Shown piece by piece: positions 1 through 9,837 of a stretch of 64,000 bases of DNA. Each line of letters opens with the position of its first letter. Within the stretch, counting starts at the first letter, position 1. Source of the DNA: Candidatus Acididesulfobacter guangdongensis (lineage in GTDB: Bacteria; SZUA-79; Acidulodesulfobacterales; Acidulodesulfobacteraceae); NCBI GenBank assembly GCA_004195045.1, contig SGBC01000001.1, forward strand, positions 62,001-126,000, read 5' to 3'. Position numbers and translations under genes: made by a program. The notes beneath the pieces were generated by a model. That model made no database searches, was not told the DNA's origin, and was given only the letters and a program-made list of their open reading frames with translations.

Positions 1-146
1 TTAAACTGCACCATGCCGGCGTTGGTAAACATTATTGAATCATCGCCTGCAGGAATTAAAGACGAACTCGGAATATGTTTATGTCCTTTTTCTTTGAAAT
101 AAGCAATGAATAATTCCCGCAGTTCGTTAGAAAGTAAATATTTCAT
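1..146 (-). CDS. alaS: Alanyl-tRNA synthetase, N-terminal fragment
   Basis: Only the first 48 codons are in the window; the gene runs off the left edge. The translation starts [13 protein letters not shown] and contains FTNAGMVQF, the start of the class II catalytic domain of AlaRS, which charges tRNA-Ala with alanine in the cytoplasm. The start codon at 144-146 places the conserved N-terminus as usual for the family. It is the last gene of a minus-strand run after recA, pilT and recX, an order common in proteobacteria. I am confident of the identity because the N-terminal segment is very characteristic; nothing can be said of editing or C-Ala domains. Confidence 0.9.
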   Translation of the reverse strand, partial: MKYLLSNELRELFIAYFKEKGHKHIPSSSLIPAGDDSIMFTNAGMVQF

Positions 147-366
147 ATAAAATTAATCCTTTATTAATTTAGAGTGAATTAGAGACAGGCGCCTTTTTAT
201 TAATCCGCTATAAATTGGGGCAATTGCCGTCGTTTGTTTTATTTATTTATATTTTTAAATTAAATTATTTCTATGTTTCTATAGTTTTCTTATATTTTTA
301 TATTTTTATATTTTTTTCTATATTTCTATGTTTCTATATTTCTAAATTTTTAATTATACATATTTT

Positions 367-843
367 TCAGAATTTCCCATTTATTATATCTTCAACCGCG
401 TCTGAAGAAAAACCTCTCCTCTGCAAAAAATCATACAGTTTTTTTTTATATATTATTTTGTCTTCTTTATATTTTATTAGAGCAGGTTTCTTTTTTTCAA
501 GGGCTTTTTCGGCAATCTGCTTTTCTTCTTCCGAAGTATAGAGGCTTTCTAAAAGATTATTTATCAGCGAACTGTTTATTCCTTTAGTATGCATCTGATA
601 GGCTAATTTCATTTTACCCACCATTTTCAATTTGCCGATTCTTATCATATTTTCGCCGTAGCTTTCATCATTTATATAATTTAAATCCTTCAGCTTTTTT
701 ATAGTTTGGCTTATAGATGAAGTAGAAAATCCTTTCTTAATTAATTTTTGAGCCATTGAACTTTCTGAATATGATTTAATTGCCAGAAGTTTTAAAGCAT
801 AATCCATAGGAAGCTTTTCAGTATTGCTTTTCAGTACTTTCAT
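367..843 (-). CDS. recX: RecX-family regulatory protein
   Basis: About 158 residues, the usual size for RecX, which binds RecA filaments and limits their growth. The protein is mostly short basic helices with the three-helix RecX repeats: ALKLLAIKSYSESSMAQKL, then KKLKDLNYINDESYGENMI, then FLQRRGFSSDAVEDII. Start: an ATG at 841-843 overlaps the pilT stop in an ATGA arrangement, which suggests translational coupling. A start four codons upstream (855) is possible but would overlap pilT more. Located two genes after recA on the same strand, which supports the assignment. The gene ends just before an AT-rich 220-bp gap leading to alaS. Confidence 0.85.
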   Translation of the reverse strand: MKVLKSNTEKLPMDYALKLLAIKSYSESSMAQKLIKKGFSTSSISQTIKKLKDLNYINDESYGENMIRIGKLKMVGKMKLAYQMHTKGINSSLINNLLESLYTSEEEKQIAEKALEKKKPALIKYKEDKIIYKKKLYDFLQRRGFSSDAVEDIINGKF

Positions 844-2087
844 TTTGTTTCCCATATGGACTGGTTTGAAGACCCGGAACCGGAAGCAGAGTCCACGCCG
901 GATATAAGCAGAGCCAGATCGTTAGGACTGGTCGATTCGGCTAATGCATCCTCGTAAGTAATAAGATTGTTTTTATAAAAACCGTATAATGACTGGTCAA
1001 ATGTCTGCATACCATATTGCGTATTTCCTGCTTTTATATAATCCCTGATACCTGAAGTCTTGTCTTCATTCAGTATGCAATCCTTTATCGTTTCAGTGCC
1101 TATTAATATCTCTGCGGCGGGAAGTCTGCCTTGCTTATCTGCTTTTTGGATAAGGCGCTGGGATATGACAGCCGTAATAACACTGCTTAATTGTATTCTT
1201 ATCTGCTTTTGCTGGTAAGGAGGAAAAACGGCTATAATTCTATTAATAGTTTCCTGAGCATCTAACGTATGTAATGTGCTCATAACGAGATGTCCTGTTT
1301 CGGCAGCGGTAATTGCGGTTTCTATAGTTTCAAGATCCCGCATTTCTCCTACAAGAACAACATCCGGATCCTGTCTTAACGCTTCCCTGAGTCCATGAGA
1401 AAATGAATACACGTCCATACCTATTTCACGCTGGTTTACTATGGATTTAATATCTTTGTGAAGATATTCTATCGGGTCTTCTATGGTGATTATATGAACC
1501 GACTTATTAGCATTAATATAATTTATCATTGAAGCAAGCGTCGTGGATTTTCCGCTTCCGGTGATACCTGTTACTAAAATTAGACCTCTTTCTTTTAACG
1601 CAACCGATTTGACAATAGGAGGCAAACTCAGCGTATCAATGGAAGGTACGCTGAACGGTATATATCTCATGGCTATACTTAAACTGTTTCTCTGAGAAAA
1701 AATATTTACCCTGAATCTGCCGACATCGGCAAGACTATATGCAAGGTCAACGTCTTTATTTTCTTGAAAAACTTTCATCTGATACTTATCTATCATACTG
1801 AAAGCAATCTTATCTATAATTTCCTTTGAAAGCACCCCGAAATCCGGTTGAACAACCAATTCTCCGTTAATTCTGAAAATAGGAGCGGAATTAACTTTCA
1901 AATGAACATCGGAAGCTTTTTTATTCACTGAAAATGTCAGAATTTTCTCAATAAATGTAAGAGATTGTTTCTGCTGTTCTAAAGCAATATTGCGCTGAGC
2001 GCCGTTAATATCATCTGTATTATTCGTATTGCTTATATGATTTGTATTATTTATATCAGTTATATTGTTTATATTATCGGTTTCCAT
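840..2087 (-). CDS. pilT: Type IV pilus retraction ATPase PilT
   Basis: Secretion-superfamily ATPase of 415 residues that powers pilus retraction at the inner membrane. Visible motifs are Walker A GITGSGKST (about 174-182), the Asp box around TIEDPIEYLH (201-210), Walker B region DPDVVLVGEMRD (240-251) and the His box GHLVMSTLHT (265-274). The N-terminal PAS-like segment SDVHLKVNSAPIFRINGEL is at 59-77. The first 35 residues are an Asn/Asp/Thr low-complexity tail not found in typical PilT (about 345-380 residues). It sits between recA and recX, apart from the pilM-Q operon at 32.8-37.1 kb. PilU is an alternative name for close paralogues; the sequence does not clearly separate them. Confidence 0.93.
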   Translation of the reverse strand: METDNINNITDINNTNHISNTNNTDDINGAQRNIALEQQKQSLTFIEKILTFSVNKKASDVHLKVNSAPIFRINGELVVQPDFGVLSKEIIDKIAFSMIDKYQMKVFQENKDVDLAYSLADVGRFRVNIFSQRNSLSIAMRYIPFSVPSIDTLSLPPIVKSVALKERGLILVTGITGSGKSTTLASMINYINANKSVHIITIEDPIEYLHKDIKSIVNQREIGMDVYSFSHGLREALRQDPDVVLVGEMRDLETIETAITAAETGHLVMSTLHTLDAQETINRIIAVFPPYQQKQIRIQLSSVITAVISQRLIQKADKQGRLPAAEILIGTETIKDCILNEDKTSGIRDYIKAGNTQYGMQTFDQSLYGFYKNNLITYEDALAESTSPNDLALLISGVDSASGSGSSNQSIWETK

Positions 2088-2186
2088 ATTAATCCATAAT
2101 AATTAGATTACATTAAATAAGTAATTAATTAAGTTTAACCGCATTTAATTAAACTAAGTAAAACAAAATTAAATTCTTAAATTTTT

Positions 2187-3290
2187 TTACGGTTTTAAAT
2201 TAAAATGATTCATTATTTTCCCCATTATTTCATTTTTTATAGCAGGATTGTTTCTAAGAAATTCTTTAGCGGCTTCCCTTCCCTGACCCAGTCTTTCTTT
2301 TCCGTAGCTGAACCATGTTCCCGCTTTGTCTATGATTCCGCTTTCGGAACCTATATCTACTATATCGCCTTCGGTAGATATACCGCTGTTATATATTATA
2401 TCAAACTCCGCTTCTTTAAACGGAGGGGCAACTTTATTTTTGACTATTCTTGCTTTTGTACGAGAACCTACCACTTCATCCCCTTTTTTGATAGAACCTA
2501 TCCGCCGAATATCAATACGTACCGAAGCGTAAAATTTAAGAGCGTTCCCTCCGGTTGTAGTTTCGGGAGAACCGAACATAATACCTATTTTCATTCTGAT
2601 TTGATTAATGAAAATCACTGCTGTATTTGATTTTGATATAGCCGAAGTAAGTTTTCTCAGTGCCTGAGACATCAATCTTGCCTGAAGTCCCATATGGGCA
2701 TCGCCCATATCTCCTTCTATCTCCGCTTTAGGAACAAGCGCTGCAACGGAATCGATAACAAGAACATCTACCGAACCGGACCTTACAAGAGAATCTGCTA
2801 TTTCTAAAGCTTCTTCGCCTGTTCCCGGCTGTGAGACTAAAAGATCGTCCACATTTACGCCGATTTTTTTCGCATAATTTAAATCTAAGGCGTGTTCTGC
2901 ATCAATAAAAGCAGCTATGCCGCCTTTTTTTTGCGCCTCGGCAATTATCTGTAAAGTCAACGTAGTCTTCCCCGAAGATTCCGGTCCAAAAATTTCAATA
3001 ACCCTGCCCTGCGGTATACCGCCTATTCCGAGAGCTATATCTAGAGAAAGAGAACCCGTTGAAATTGACGGTATGTTCTCTACTATCGGTTTACCGCCTA
3101 ATTTCATAATAGACCCCATGCCGAACTGCTTTTCTATTTGAGAAATAGCTAGCTCAAGCGCTTTTTTCTTTTGTTCGTTGATTGGATTTGCAATATCTCT
3201 GTTTTTTTCTTTCTCTTTTTCTTTGTATTTGTCTTCTTTTTCTTTGTCTTTGTCTTCCGGCATATCGGAATTATTAATTTTAGCAGCCAT
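2187..3290 (-). CDS. recA: Recombinase RecA
   Basis: Recombinase that forms ATP-dependent filaments on single-stranded DNA for recombination and SOS induction. Seen: Walker A GPESSGKT (about 102-109), the conserved FIDAEHALD, Walker B region [18 protein letters not shown], and the L2 segment [27 protein letters not shown]-like stretch. The core is colinear with bacterial RecA. Residues 10-36 form a Lys/Glu/Asp-rich tail before the usual start of homology, longer than in most RecA proteins. Start at 3290 lies 8 bases below a TGAGGA-type ribosome site. A 10-bp-arm palindrome lies 45-65 bases upstream. No E. coli-type or Gram-positive-type LexA box was seen. Confidence 0.97.
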   Translation of the reverse strand: MAAKINNSDMPEDKDKEKEDKYKEKEKEKNRDIANPINEQKKKALELAISQIEKQFGMGSIMKLGGKPIVENIPSISTGSLSLDIALGIGGIPQGRVIEIFGPESSGKTTLTLQIIAEAQKKGGIAAFIDAEHALDLNYAKKIGVNVDDLLVSQPGTGEEALEIADSLVRSGSVDVLVIDSVAALVPKAEIEGDMGDAHMGLQARLMSQALRKLTSAISKSNTAVIFINQIRMKIGIMFGSPETTTGGNALKFYASVRIDIRRIGSIKKGDEVVGSRTKARIVKNKVAPPFKEAEFDIIYNSGISTEGDIVDIGSESGIIDKAGTWFSYGKERLGQGREAAKEFLRNNPAIKNEIMGKIMNHFNLKP

Positions 3291-3334
3291 GATTTAATTT
3301 ATCCTCAATAATATATATTTAATTATTTGATATT

Positions 3335-3355
3335 ATATTATAAATTTTATAATAT
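3335..3355. promoter_or_regulatory. AT-only palindrome upstream of recA (operator-like)
   Basis: A perfect inverted repeat with 10-bp arms and a single central base (ATATTATAAA-T-TTTATAATAT on the plus strand). It lies in the recA 5' region and overlaps a weak promoter-like pair for the minus strand: TTGATA at 3358-3353 and TATAAT at 3337-3332, with a 15-bp spacer. In so AT-rich a background such palindromes can occur by chance, so a regulatory role is only a possibility. Confidence 0.3.
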
Positions 3356-3509
3356 CAAGTTAAAATAATTTTAAAAATAGATTACATTATTGCTACGTTA
3401 TATTTACAATATTGTTACATGAGCGTTACGCCTTGGCATGCCCGACTCCATCATTGCTAAAGCAGCGGATAATCTTCGCCGTACCACGCCCCGTTTCCGC
3501 AGCATTTTA

Positions 3510-4763
3510 TTATTTATCCGTCCCTGCATATGCCATAAGTCTATAAATCCAGAATAGGACCATTTTGGCGGTATAAATCTTTATTTCATTTCTTGTGCCT
3601 GAAAAATTATACTTTCTGACCTCCTGAATATTATCGGAAGATAAAGCTATAAACACAGTTCCTACGGGATAGTTGTCCGATTCTCCTTTGGGTCCTGCAA
3701 AACCGGTTACTGCGGCGCCTATATCAGAATAAGCTTTTTTTCTTATATTTTCAGCCATTAGTATAGCACATTCCGAAGATACCGCTCCATTTTTTTCTAT
3801 AATATCTTCATCAATGCCCAGTTCATTTATCTTCGCAAAATTGGAGTAGACTATCTCGCTTAAAATAAAATAAGCCGAAGCCCCGGGCGGATCGGTTAAT
3901 TTGTTAGAAATATAGCCTCCGGTTAGCGACTCTGCAATAGCGACGGTAATTTGATTTTTTTTTAGCAAAGCTGAGCAAACCGTTTCTAATTCATCATCGT
4001 CATATCCGTAAATAAAATTATTAAACTCCGCAAGTACAATATCGTCTATTGCTTTGATAGCGTCTTGAAGTTTTTGGGTTGTAATGCCCTTTACGTAAAT
4101 ACTTAGAATAATTTCACCATAAGAAAATTCAAACGAATATTTTAAATCCGCAAACTTGTCGCTTATACGCTTTAAATTGTTTTCAAACTTTTTTTCTTTA
4201 AGACCGAATAATTTATATTTTCTTTTTTTAATAAAATAAGATATTCCCAATTTCCCTATCATTTTTCCGAGTACATGATTTTTAAACATTGCCTTTGCAT
4301 CATCCGGTTCTAAAGGCATAGCGGCAAAAAAAACAGGTTCGGTCAGGTAAAAACCGGAAAGCCCGGAATTTTGATTAGGAATAACAAATGAATTTTTTGG
4401 AAAATAGCATGATTTTTCATATGCAGATTTATACTGTTTACCTTTGGATTCATATACAAGTTTCATCAAATCCAGCGCATCTTTGCTTTTTATCAGCTCC
4501 CTTTTTAATACATTCGATACCATTTCAGACGTAATATTCAAATCTTCTTTTAAACCGCCGCAAACCAATATTGCCGAGGAATCTCCCGTCAGCATATACG
4601 ACAAGACTTTATAAATACTGTCTGATGAGTCGTCTGGAAGACATACCGCTTCTTTAAATTTCAAATTATAATCGGCAAGCGTATCCGAAAAATCTAAAAG
4701 AATCTCGCCTGCTTTTTTAAAATCGTAATTATCGGCAATAATTAATATCTTAATATCATCCAT
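3510..4763 (-). CDS. cinA: CinA family protein: divergent MoCF-like domain plus NMN deamidase (PncC) domain
   Basis: 417 residues, normal CinA length. The C-terminal domain (about 258-415) is clearly PncC-type nicotinamide-nucleotide amidase: AESLTGG at 277-283, then EIVYSN, NGAVSSECA, and AAVTGFAGPKG near 350. This domain hydrolyses NMN to NaMN in pyridine nucleotide salvage. The N-terminal molybdopterin-binding-like half is diverged; the usual GGLGPTxDD motif is replaced by CGGLKEDLNIT at about 68-78, and PNQNSGLSGFYL is the counterpart of the family's PN..G.A.G segment. Position between pgpA and recA is a common arrangement. The ADP-ribose pyrophosphatase function of the N-terminal half may be lost or altered. 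Confidence 0.85.
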   Translation of the reverse strand: MDDIKILIIADNYDFKKAGEILLDFSDTLADYNLKFKEAVCLPDDSSDSIYKVLSYMLTGDSSAILVCGGLKEDLNITSEMVSNVLKRELIKSKDALDLMKLVYESKGKQYKSAYEKSCYFPKNSFVIPNQNSGLSGFYLTEPVFFAAMPLEPDDAKAMFKNHVLGKMIGKLGISYFIKKRKYKLFGLKEKKFENNLKRISDKFADLKYSFEFSYGEIILSIYVKGITTQKLQDAIKAIDDIVLAEFNNFIYGYDDDELETVCSALLKKNQITVAIAESLTGGYISNKLTDPPGASAYFILSEIVYSNFAKINELGIDEDIIEKNGAVSSECAILMAENIRKKAYSDIGAAVTGFAGPKGESDNYPVGTVFIALSSDNIQEVRKYNFSGTRNEIKIYTAKMVLFWIYRLMAYAGTDK

Positions 4764-4921
4764 TAAGTTATAGGAAATTATTTTAAATATATACCCTGTA
4801 TATTTTTATTATATATATTTATTTATTTAATAAATTATTTAACAAATTGTGTATTTTCATTTCTTCATGCGCGTTATGCATCTTTATAATAATATATAAT
4901 GATATATAATGATATTAAGTT

Positions 4922-5413
4922 TTACAGACCTACAATTATAACAATTATCAATCTTAAAAGCACTGCGGAAATAACCGCGGCTATGACATCGTCAAGCATG
5001 ATGCCTATGCCTCCGCCGATACGTTTGTCTGCGGCGCCGATAGGAAACGGTTTAATTATATCAAAAATTCTAAATAATAAAAATCCTATTAAAATATATA
5101 GTATCGAAAAAGGCGCCCAAAAAGCTCCGAGCATAGTGATTAAATAACCTTCAACCTCATCTATTACAACTTCTGAAGGGTCTTTTTTACCAATAATTTT
5201 TTCTGCTCTTGAAGAAAAAAATATTCCCGCAAAAAACAACACGATACATAATATAATATAACCTGAAAAGGTCAGATAATGAAAAAAGAGAAAATATAGA
5301 ACCATAGAGGCAAAAGTTCCGGCAGTTCCGGGACCGTACGGAAAATATCCGACATAAAAGAAAGTTGCAAAAAATATAGATATGCTGTCTATAAAATTTT
5401 TATTTTTATACAT
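4922..5413 (-). CDS. pgpA: Phosphatidylglycerophosphatase A
   Basis: Integral membrane protein of 163 residues that dephosphorylates phosphatidylglycerol phosphate to phosphatidylglycerol. The family signatures are all present: GYFPYGPGTAGTFAS at about 22-36, DPSEVVIDEVEGY in the middle, FRIFDIIKPFPI, and GGGIGIMLDDVIAA near the C-terminus. Four hydrophobic segments separate these motifs. Located directly upstream of cinA and recA on the same strand. Confidence is high because acidic motif spacing matches the family. Confidence 0.93.
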   Translation of the reverse strand: MYKNKNFIDSISIFFATFFYVGYFPYGPGTAGTFASMVLYFLFFHYLTFSGYIILCIVLFFAGIFFSSRAEKIIGKKDPSEVVIDEVEGYLITMLGAFWAPFSILYILIGFLLFRIFDIIKPFPIGAADKRIGGGIGIMLDDVIAAVISAVLLRLIIVIIVGL

Positions 5414-5632
5414 TACTGTTGCATCCCGCTTTATGCTATTAATTCGAACACGATAGCTATTTTTTTAATTTTTAATCTTTCCCTGTATTATTACAGTTTT
5501 ATCAAACCAGCGCTATAACAAACTATCATTAAATTAAAATTGAATCAAAATAAAAATAAATAAATAAATATTGTATGCCCCTTAATTTCCTGACTTATGC
5601 GGATTTGCGCCCCTAAACCCTAATTTTTCTTT

Positions 5633-6739
5633 CTATCCGGACTGGTATTTATATCGCCGCATTGATATGTTTAATAATATTGCTACGGCAGATATATCCA
5701 CAATCAGCGAAGTTCCTCCGTAGCTGAAAAATGGAAGCGGAACGCCCACTACCGGCAATAAACCGATAGCCATAGCAATATTAATAACCGTGTGCAGCGT
5801 AATTATAAATAAAGCTCCTGAACCCAGTAAAAATGCCGGCAGTCTTTTAGTATTATAGACTATTTTAAATCCTCTTATAATTAAAATAAAATATAATCCG
5901 ATTAAAATTATCGAACCGATAAATCCGAACTGCTGGGCATAGGTAGAAAATATAAAATCCGTCTGTTTGGCAGGCAAAAAATTTAATATACTCTGACTGC
6001 CGTGCCTGAATCCGTCACCCAGAATTCTACCTGCGCCGACTGCTATTTCAGATTGTATAATATTATAGCCAGCGCCTAAGGATGCTTTCGCCGGATGCAA
6101 AAATATAAGAATTCTGCTCTTCTGATAAGTTTTGAGATGTCCCCATATAACAGGCAATACAACAATGGCAAAAAACAAGGCAATCGCCATTGAAACCCTT
6201 TTGATGCCTGAAAGATAAACAATAATGCATCCGACAAAGAAAACAATAAGCGATGTTCCGAGGTCCGGTTCTTTAGCTATAAGTAAAACAGGTATAATAA
6301 TTATTAAAAAAGGAATCATCAAATCGGTTAATTTATAATATTTTTTTTTAGCGTCTGTAAAATATTTTGCTAAAGCAAGAATTAACGCTATTTTCATAAG
6401 TTCTGAGGGCTGTATCGTAAACAATCCTAAAGAAATCCACCTTGACGCGCCGTGCGATATTTTCCCCTTTATTAAAACTATAATTATTAAAATCAGAACA
6501 ACGCCGTAAATATAGTATGCAATATCTATAAGAGTATTGTAATCTATTGATATTATTGCAAACAGCACAAAAAAAGAAATTCCGAACCATATAATCTGTT
6601 TCACAACATAAGAGTTAAGCAATTCATGATGATTAAGACTTAATGAACCAAGCAGATTAACTATTCCTAAAAAAGAAATTATTACTACCGTAAAGAATAA
6701 AATAAAATCAAAATTTTTAATGTTATCCGATAATTTCAT
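5633..6739 (-). CDS. rodA: SEDS peptidoglycan glycosyltransferase RodA
   Basis: Polytopic membrane protein of 368 residues that polymerises lipid II for lateral wall growth, working with PBP2. Seen: SRWISLGLFTIQPSELMKI at about 109-127, the loop LPAKQTDFIFSTYAQQFGF with the conserved Asp following QT, and the C-terminal PFFSYGGTSLI. The usual loop sequence LPE.HTDFIF..LAEE is altered (E to A, H to Q, EE to QQ), but the catalytic Asp is kept. It follows mrdA by 67 bases on the same strand, the standard RodA-PBP2 pairing. Confidence 0.95.
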   Translation of the reverse strand: MKLSDNIKNFDFILFFTVVIISFLGIVNLLGSLSLNHHELLNSYVVKQIIWFGISFFVLFAIISIDYNTLIDIAYYIYGVVLILIIIVLIKGKISHGASRWISLGLFTIQPSELMKIALILALAKYFTDAKKKYYKLTDLMIPFLIIIIPVLLIAKEPDLGTSLIVFFVGCIIVYLSGIKRVSMAIALFFAIVVLPVIWGHLKTYQKSRILIFLHPAKASLGAGYNIIQSEIAVGAGRILGDGFRHGSQSILNFLPAKQTDFIFSTYAQQFGFIGSIILIGLYFILIIRGFKIVYNTKRLPAFLLGSGALFIITLHTVINIAMAIGLLPVVGVPLPFFSYGGTSLIVDISAVAILLNISMRRYKYQSG

Positions 6740-6806
6740 TTAAATATCAGTTATACTTTTAATTTATATTATATATATTTATAATTTTTGTTTTATATTA
6801 ATTTTT

Positions 6807-8705
6807 CTAAAAACTTGTATAAATAAAACTTGGAAGATTTTTATTTTTATTATTTTTTCTTTTTTTGAGAGACGGTTTCCACATGCCTTTCTGTTCAAGA
6901 TATTTTTCAACTATTTTTTTTGCAACTACTGCTGCATGAGCTCCAAGAAATTTTGCGTGCATTTCAAGAACCACTACGGCAATTTTTGGATGATTCATCG
7001 GGGCAAATCCAACAAACCACGCGTTATCCCTATCTTTTCTCGGAATATATTTTGCATCGTAAATAGAATAAGTTTTTGAGATTATCTGCGCAGTTCCGGT
7101 TTTGCCGCAAAATGAAATGCCTCTTATCCTTCCATTAGTGGCAGTTCCGTTTTTTCCGTTTACCACTTCGTAAAGACCTTTTTTTATAGCTTTTATATAG
7201 CTTCTTTTTAGCTTAATCCGTCTTATCAATCTGCTTTTAATCTGTTTTACTATCCTACCCGAACTCGATACAATTTTACTTACTATATAAGGACGGTAAA
7301 GATAGCCGCCGTTTGCGATAGCGCTGTACGCCTCAACAAGTTGCAAAGGGGTAACTGAAACATAACTCTGTCCGATTATAGAGGATAACGTTGAACCTTT
7401 ATACCATCTTCTATGATAAACTTTATAAACTAATTTTCTTGTAGGAATAAATCCGGGATTTTCAGCAGGCAGATCAATTCCTGTTTTTTTGCCGAATCCA
7501 AGTAGATGCGCATAATAGGCTATCTGAGAAATATGAAGCCTAACGGCAATAGAATAAAAATAAGTGTCTACGGATTCTTCTAATGCGGTATATAAATTTA
7601 TTTTCGAATCCTGATTGGGATTCCAGTTATAAAACACCGCGTCCCCCAGTTTAAAAGTAGGACCTGCAAAAATCTTTTTATTTGGTGTAATCAGATGTGT
7701 TTCAAGACCTGCAAGCGCACCGACAATTTTAAACGTGGAGCCAGGCGCCAAAGAATTTTGTATAGCTTTATTTTGAAGAGGATGTTCGTCGTTATTTATA
7801 ATTTTATCCCATTCTTTTGTTGAAATACCCTTGGAAAAATAAACAGGATTAAAAGAAGGGGTAGATACCATAGCAAGAATTTTTCCGTTATTCGGATTCA
7901 TTGCAATTACGGCACCCTCTTTTTTTTTCATAAGTTTATATGCAAGTTTTTCTAAAGTAAGATCGAGCGTAGTATATACATTATCCCCCATTTTAGGCTT
8001 TTCGACCACGACTTTTCCTTCGCTTTTACCGAACGAATTCACTACAACCCTTTTTTCTCCGTCTTTTCCGTGTAAATATTTTTGATAATAATATTCCAAT
8101 CCTGTTTCTCCGATAATATCGGAAGGATTAACATACGAATATTTTTTTTCTTTTAATTGTTCAGAAGAGACTAAACCGACGTACCCGAATATTTGCGCTC
8201 CTATATCTCCATATTTATAATGTCTTATAGGTATTTTTTCTATAAAAAAACCGGGGAGATAGAGTTTATTAACCTCAAAAACAGATAAATTTTTTATAGA
8301 CAGATTTCTTATTAAAACTATTGAATCATAATCAGGTATAAATTCTTCTTTTTTTACTATTTTGTACAATCTGGAATATTTTTTATGAAACATGGAAGCA
8401 ATTAAATGAAGTTCTCTTTTTAACGACTTTGTATGAGCTACAGTTACGGCAATATTGAAAGACGATTCATTATCAACCATAATCTTGCCTGTGTCAGATA
8501 ATATATATCCTCTCGGCGCCGGCAGATATATTATCCTTGTAGCATTATTTTTAGCAAGATAATAATAATGATTTCCGTTGATAACCTGCAAAAAAAATAT
8601 TCTTGCAATAATCAATAAACATATCACCGAAAAAATCAACGCAATAAAATTTAATCTTTTTTTTTGGCTATTAAATATCCCGTTTTCGTTAAATGCAGAA
8701 GACAT
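6807..8705 (-). CDS. mrdA: Penicillin-binding protein 2 (elongation transpeptidase)
   Basis: 632 residues, the expected length for PBP2. One N-terminal membrane anchor (about 18-38) is followed by the PBP dimerisation domain and a C-terminal transpeptidase domain. Active-site motifs are SLAPGSTFK (SxxK, near 320), SVDTYFY (SxD/N) and CGKTGTAQ (KTG, near 533). It cross-links peptidoglycan in the periplasm together with RodA, the next gene. Immediately before the start lie three copies of a 12-bp AT repeat (8731-8766). The C-terminal 20 residues are Lys/Asn-rich. Confidence 0.96.
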   Translation of the reverse strand: MSSAFNENGIFNSQKKRLNFIALIFSVICLLIIARIFFLQVINGNHYYYLAKNNATRIIYLPAPRGYILSDTGKIMVDNESSFNIAVTVAHTKSLKRELHLIASMFHKKYSRLYKIVKKEEFIPDYDSIVLIRNLSIKNLSVFEVNKLYLPGFFIEKIPIRHYKYGDIGAQIFGYVGLVSSEQLKEKKYSYVNPSDIIGETGLEYYYQKYLHGKDGEKRVVVNSFGKSEGKVVVEKPKMGDNVYTTLDLTLEKLAYKLMKKKEGAVIAMNPNNGKILAMVSTPSFNPVYFSKGISTKEWDKIINNDEHPLQNKAIQNSLAPGSTFKIVGALAGLETHLITPNKKIFAGPTFKLGDAVFYNWNPNQDSKINLYTALEESVDTYFYSIAVRLHISQIAYYAHLLGFGKKTGIDLPAENPGFIPTRKLVYKVYHRRWYKGSTLSSIIGQSYVSVTPLQLVEAYSAIANGGYLYRPYIVSKIVSSSGRIVKQIKSRLIRRIKLKRSYIKAIKKGLYEVVNGKNGTATNGRIRGISFCGKTGTAQIISKTYSIYDAKYIPRKDRDNAWFVGFAPMNHPKIAVVVLEMHAKFLGAHAAVVAKKIVEKYLEQKGMWKPSLKKRKNNKNKNLPSFIYTSF

Positions 8706-8730
8706 ATTAAAGATATAGTTAATAATAAAA

Positions 8731-8766
8731 TATAAAAAATAATATAAAAAATAATATAAAAAATAA
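8731..8766. repeat. Tandem repeat, 12 bp x 3, in the mrdA leader
   Basis: Three exact copies of TATAAAAAATAA lie 26-61 bases upstream of the mrdA start codon, in a position where they could affect promoter spacing or mRNA structure. Such arrays change copy number easily by slippage. Confidence 0.8.
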
Positions 8767-8914
8767 TATGTAAAAATGTATTTTTAATTTTAAAAAAGGT
8801 AAATTTTCTTAATCGGCACTAAGCAGAAATATGACTATATTTTAGCAGTATCTACATAGTTGCGGCGTATCTCATATTATATTTATAATAAAATTTAATA
8901 AGACTAAATAAAAT

Positions 8915-9796
8915 TTATAAATTAAGTCCGCTGTGATTTATTCCTTCAATATCTACCGCAACTGTTTTAAATCCTATTTCTTTTATTTTTGATATAATAT
9001 CAGATAATGATTCATATTGCATCAGGTTATTAATCTGCGCCGAAGGAACTTCAATTTTTGCCAGTTTTCCATAATGTCTTATCCTTACTTCGTTAAATCC
9101 GTTTTGCATCAGCACATCTTCAGCCCTTTCAACCATTTTAATTTTTTCTTCCGTTACAATGCTGCCGAATGGTATTCTTGACGCCAGACAAGCCATTTGA
9201 GGTTTGTCCCACGTATCAAGCCTAAAAAATTTAGAAGCATTTCTTATATCATTTTTAAAAAAACCTGCTTCTTTTAAAGGAGATATGACATTAAATTCTT
9301 TTTCGGCTTTCATTCCCGGTCTATCTTTAAAATTAGCCTCGTCCTCGGCGTTAGTTCCGACGGACAATTTATAGCCCTCTGGAATATAAGGTCTTATGGT
9401 CTTAAATAATGCAATTTTACAAAAATAACATCTTAAATAATCATTTTTTAAATATGATTCGTCTAAATACTCTTTAGTTTTAACTATAATATGCTTTACG
9501 CCTAATTCAAACGTTTTTTTTTTACAGAACTCAATTTCTCTGCCAGGTATTGTAAAGGAATTACCGGTAACAGCCAGTACATTTTCGGCGCCGAGCGTTT
9601 TTCCGGCAATAAATAATAGAAAAGTTGAATCGACCCCTCCGCTGTATGCGACGGCAATTTTTTTTTCGCTGCCGAGGATCGTTTGAATCTTTTCTATTTT
9701 TTGCAATAAATTGTCATCTATTTCTATCATTTTATCCGCTGTATATGTTGAAGCTGCAGTACTTATTGAAATTTCCGTATCTATAACAGTATTCAT
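8915..9796 (-). CDS. larE: ATP-dependent sulfur transferase LarE, three-cysteine type
   Basis: 293 residues. PP-loop ATPase domain with SGGVDS at 52-57, followed by the LarE-specific regions TNAEDEANFKDRPG and PQMACLASRIPFG. LarE adds sulfur to pyridinium-3,5-biscarboxylate mononucleotide during synthesis of the nickel-pincer nucleotide cofactor. Cys123 and Cys126 (RCYFCK) plus Cys203 (ACLASR) give the three-cysteine pattern known from cluster-binding LarE proteins, rather than the single sacrificial cysteine of Lactiplantibacillus LarE. The first 22 residues are Ser/Thr-rich and a start at Met23 is possible. It lies between the SurA-like gene and mrdA. Confidence 0.92.
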   Translation of the reverse strand: MNTVIDTEISISTAASTYTADKMIEIDDNLLQKIEKIQTILGSEKKIAVAYSGGVDSTFLLFIAGKTLGAENVLAVTGNSFTIPGREIEFCKKKTFELGVKHIIVKTKEYLDESYLKNDYLRCYFCKIALFKTIRPYIPEGYKLSVGTNAEDEANFKDRPGMKAEKEFNVISPLKEAGFFKNDIRNASKFFRLDTWDKPQMACLASRIPFGSIVTEEKIKMVERAEDVLMQNGFNEVRIRHYGKLAKIEVPSAQINNLMQYESLSDIISKIKEIGFKTVAVDIEGINHSGLNL

Positions 9797-9837
9797 AATT
9801 GTTCACATTTTTTATTTTTTTATCCGTAAATTCGTTC

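Noticed and set aside
215-541. Plus-strand frame of about 108 codons opposite the 3' end of recX
   Set aside because: Phe/Tyr/Ile-rich translation of an AT-rich gap plus antisense recX; no ribosome site.
2205-2630. Plus-strand frame inside recA
   Set aside because: Antisense shadow of a strongly conserved gene.
8811-8871. GC-richer patches at 3424-3500, 8811-8871, 38371-38460 and 59174-59230 as one repeat family
   Set aside because: Pairs share only short words (ATACGCCGCA, ATTGCTAAAGCA) in changing orientation; similarity is too weak to call a family.
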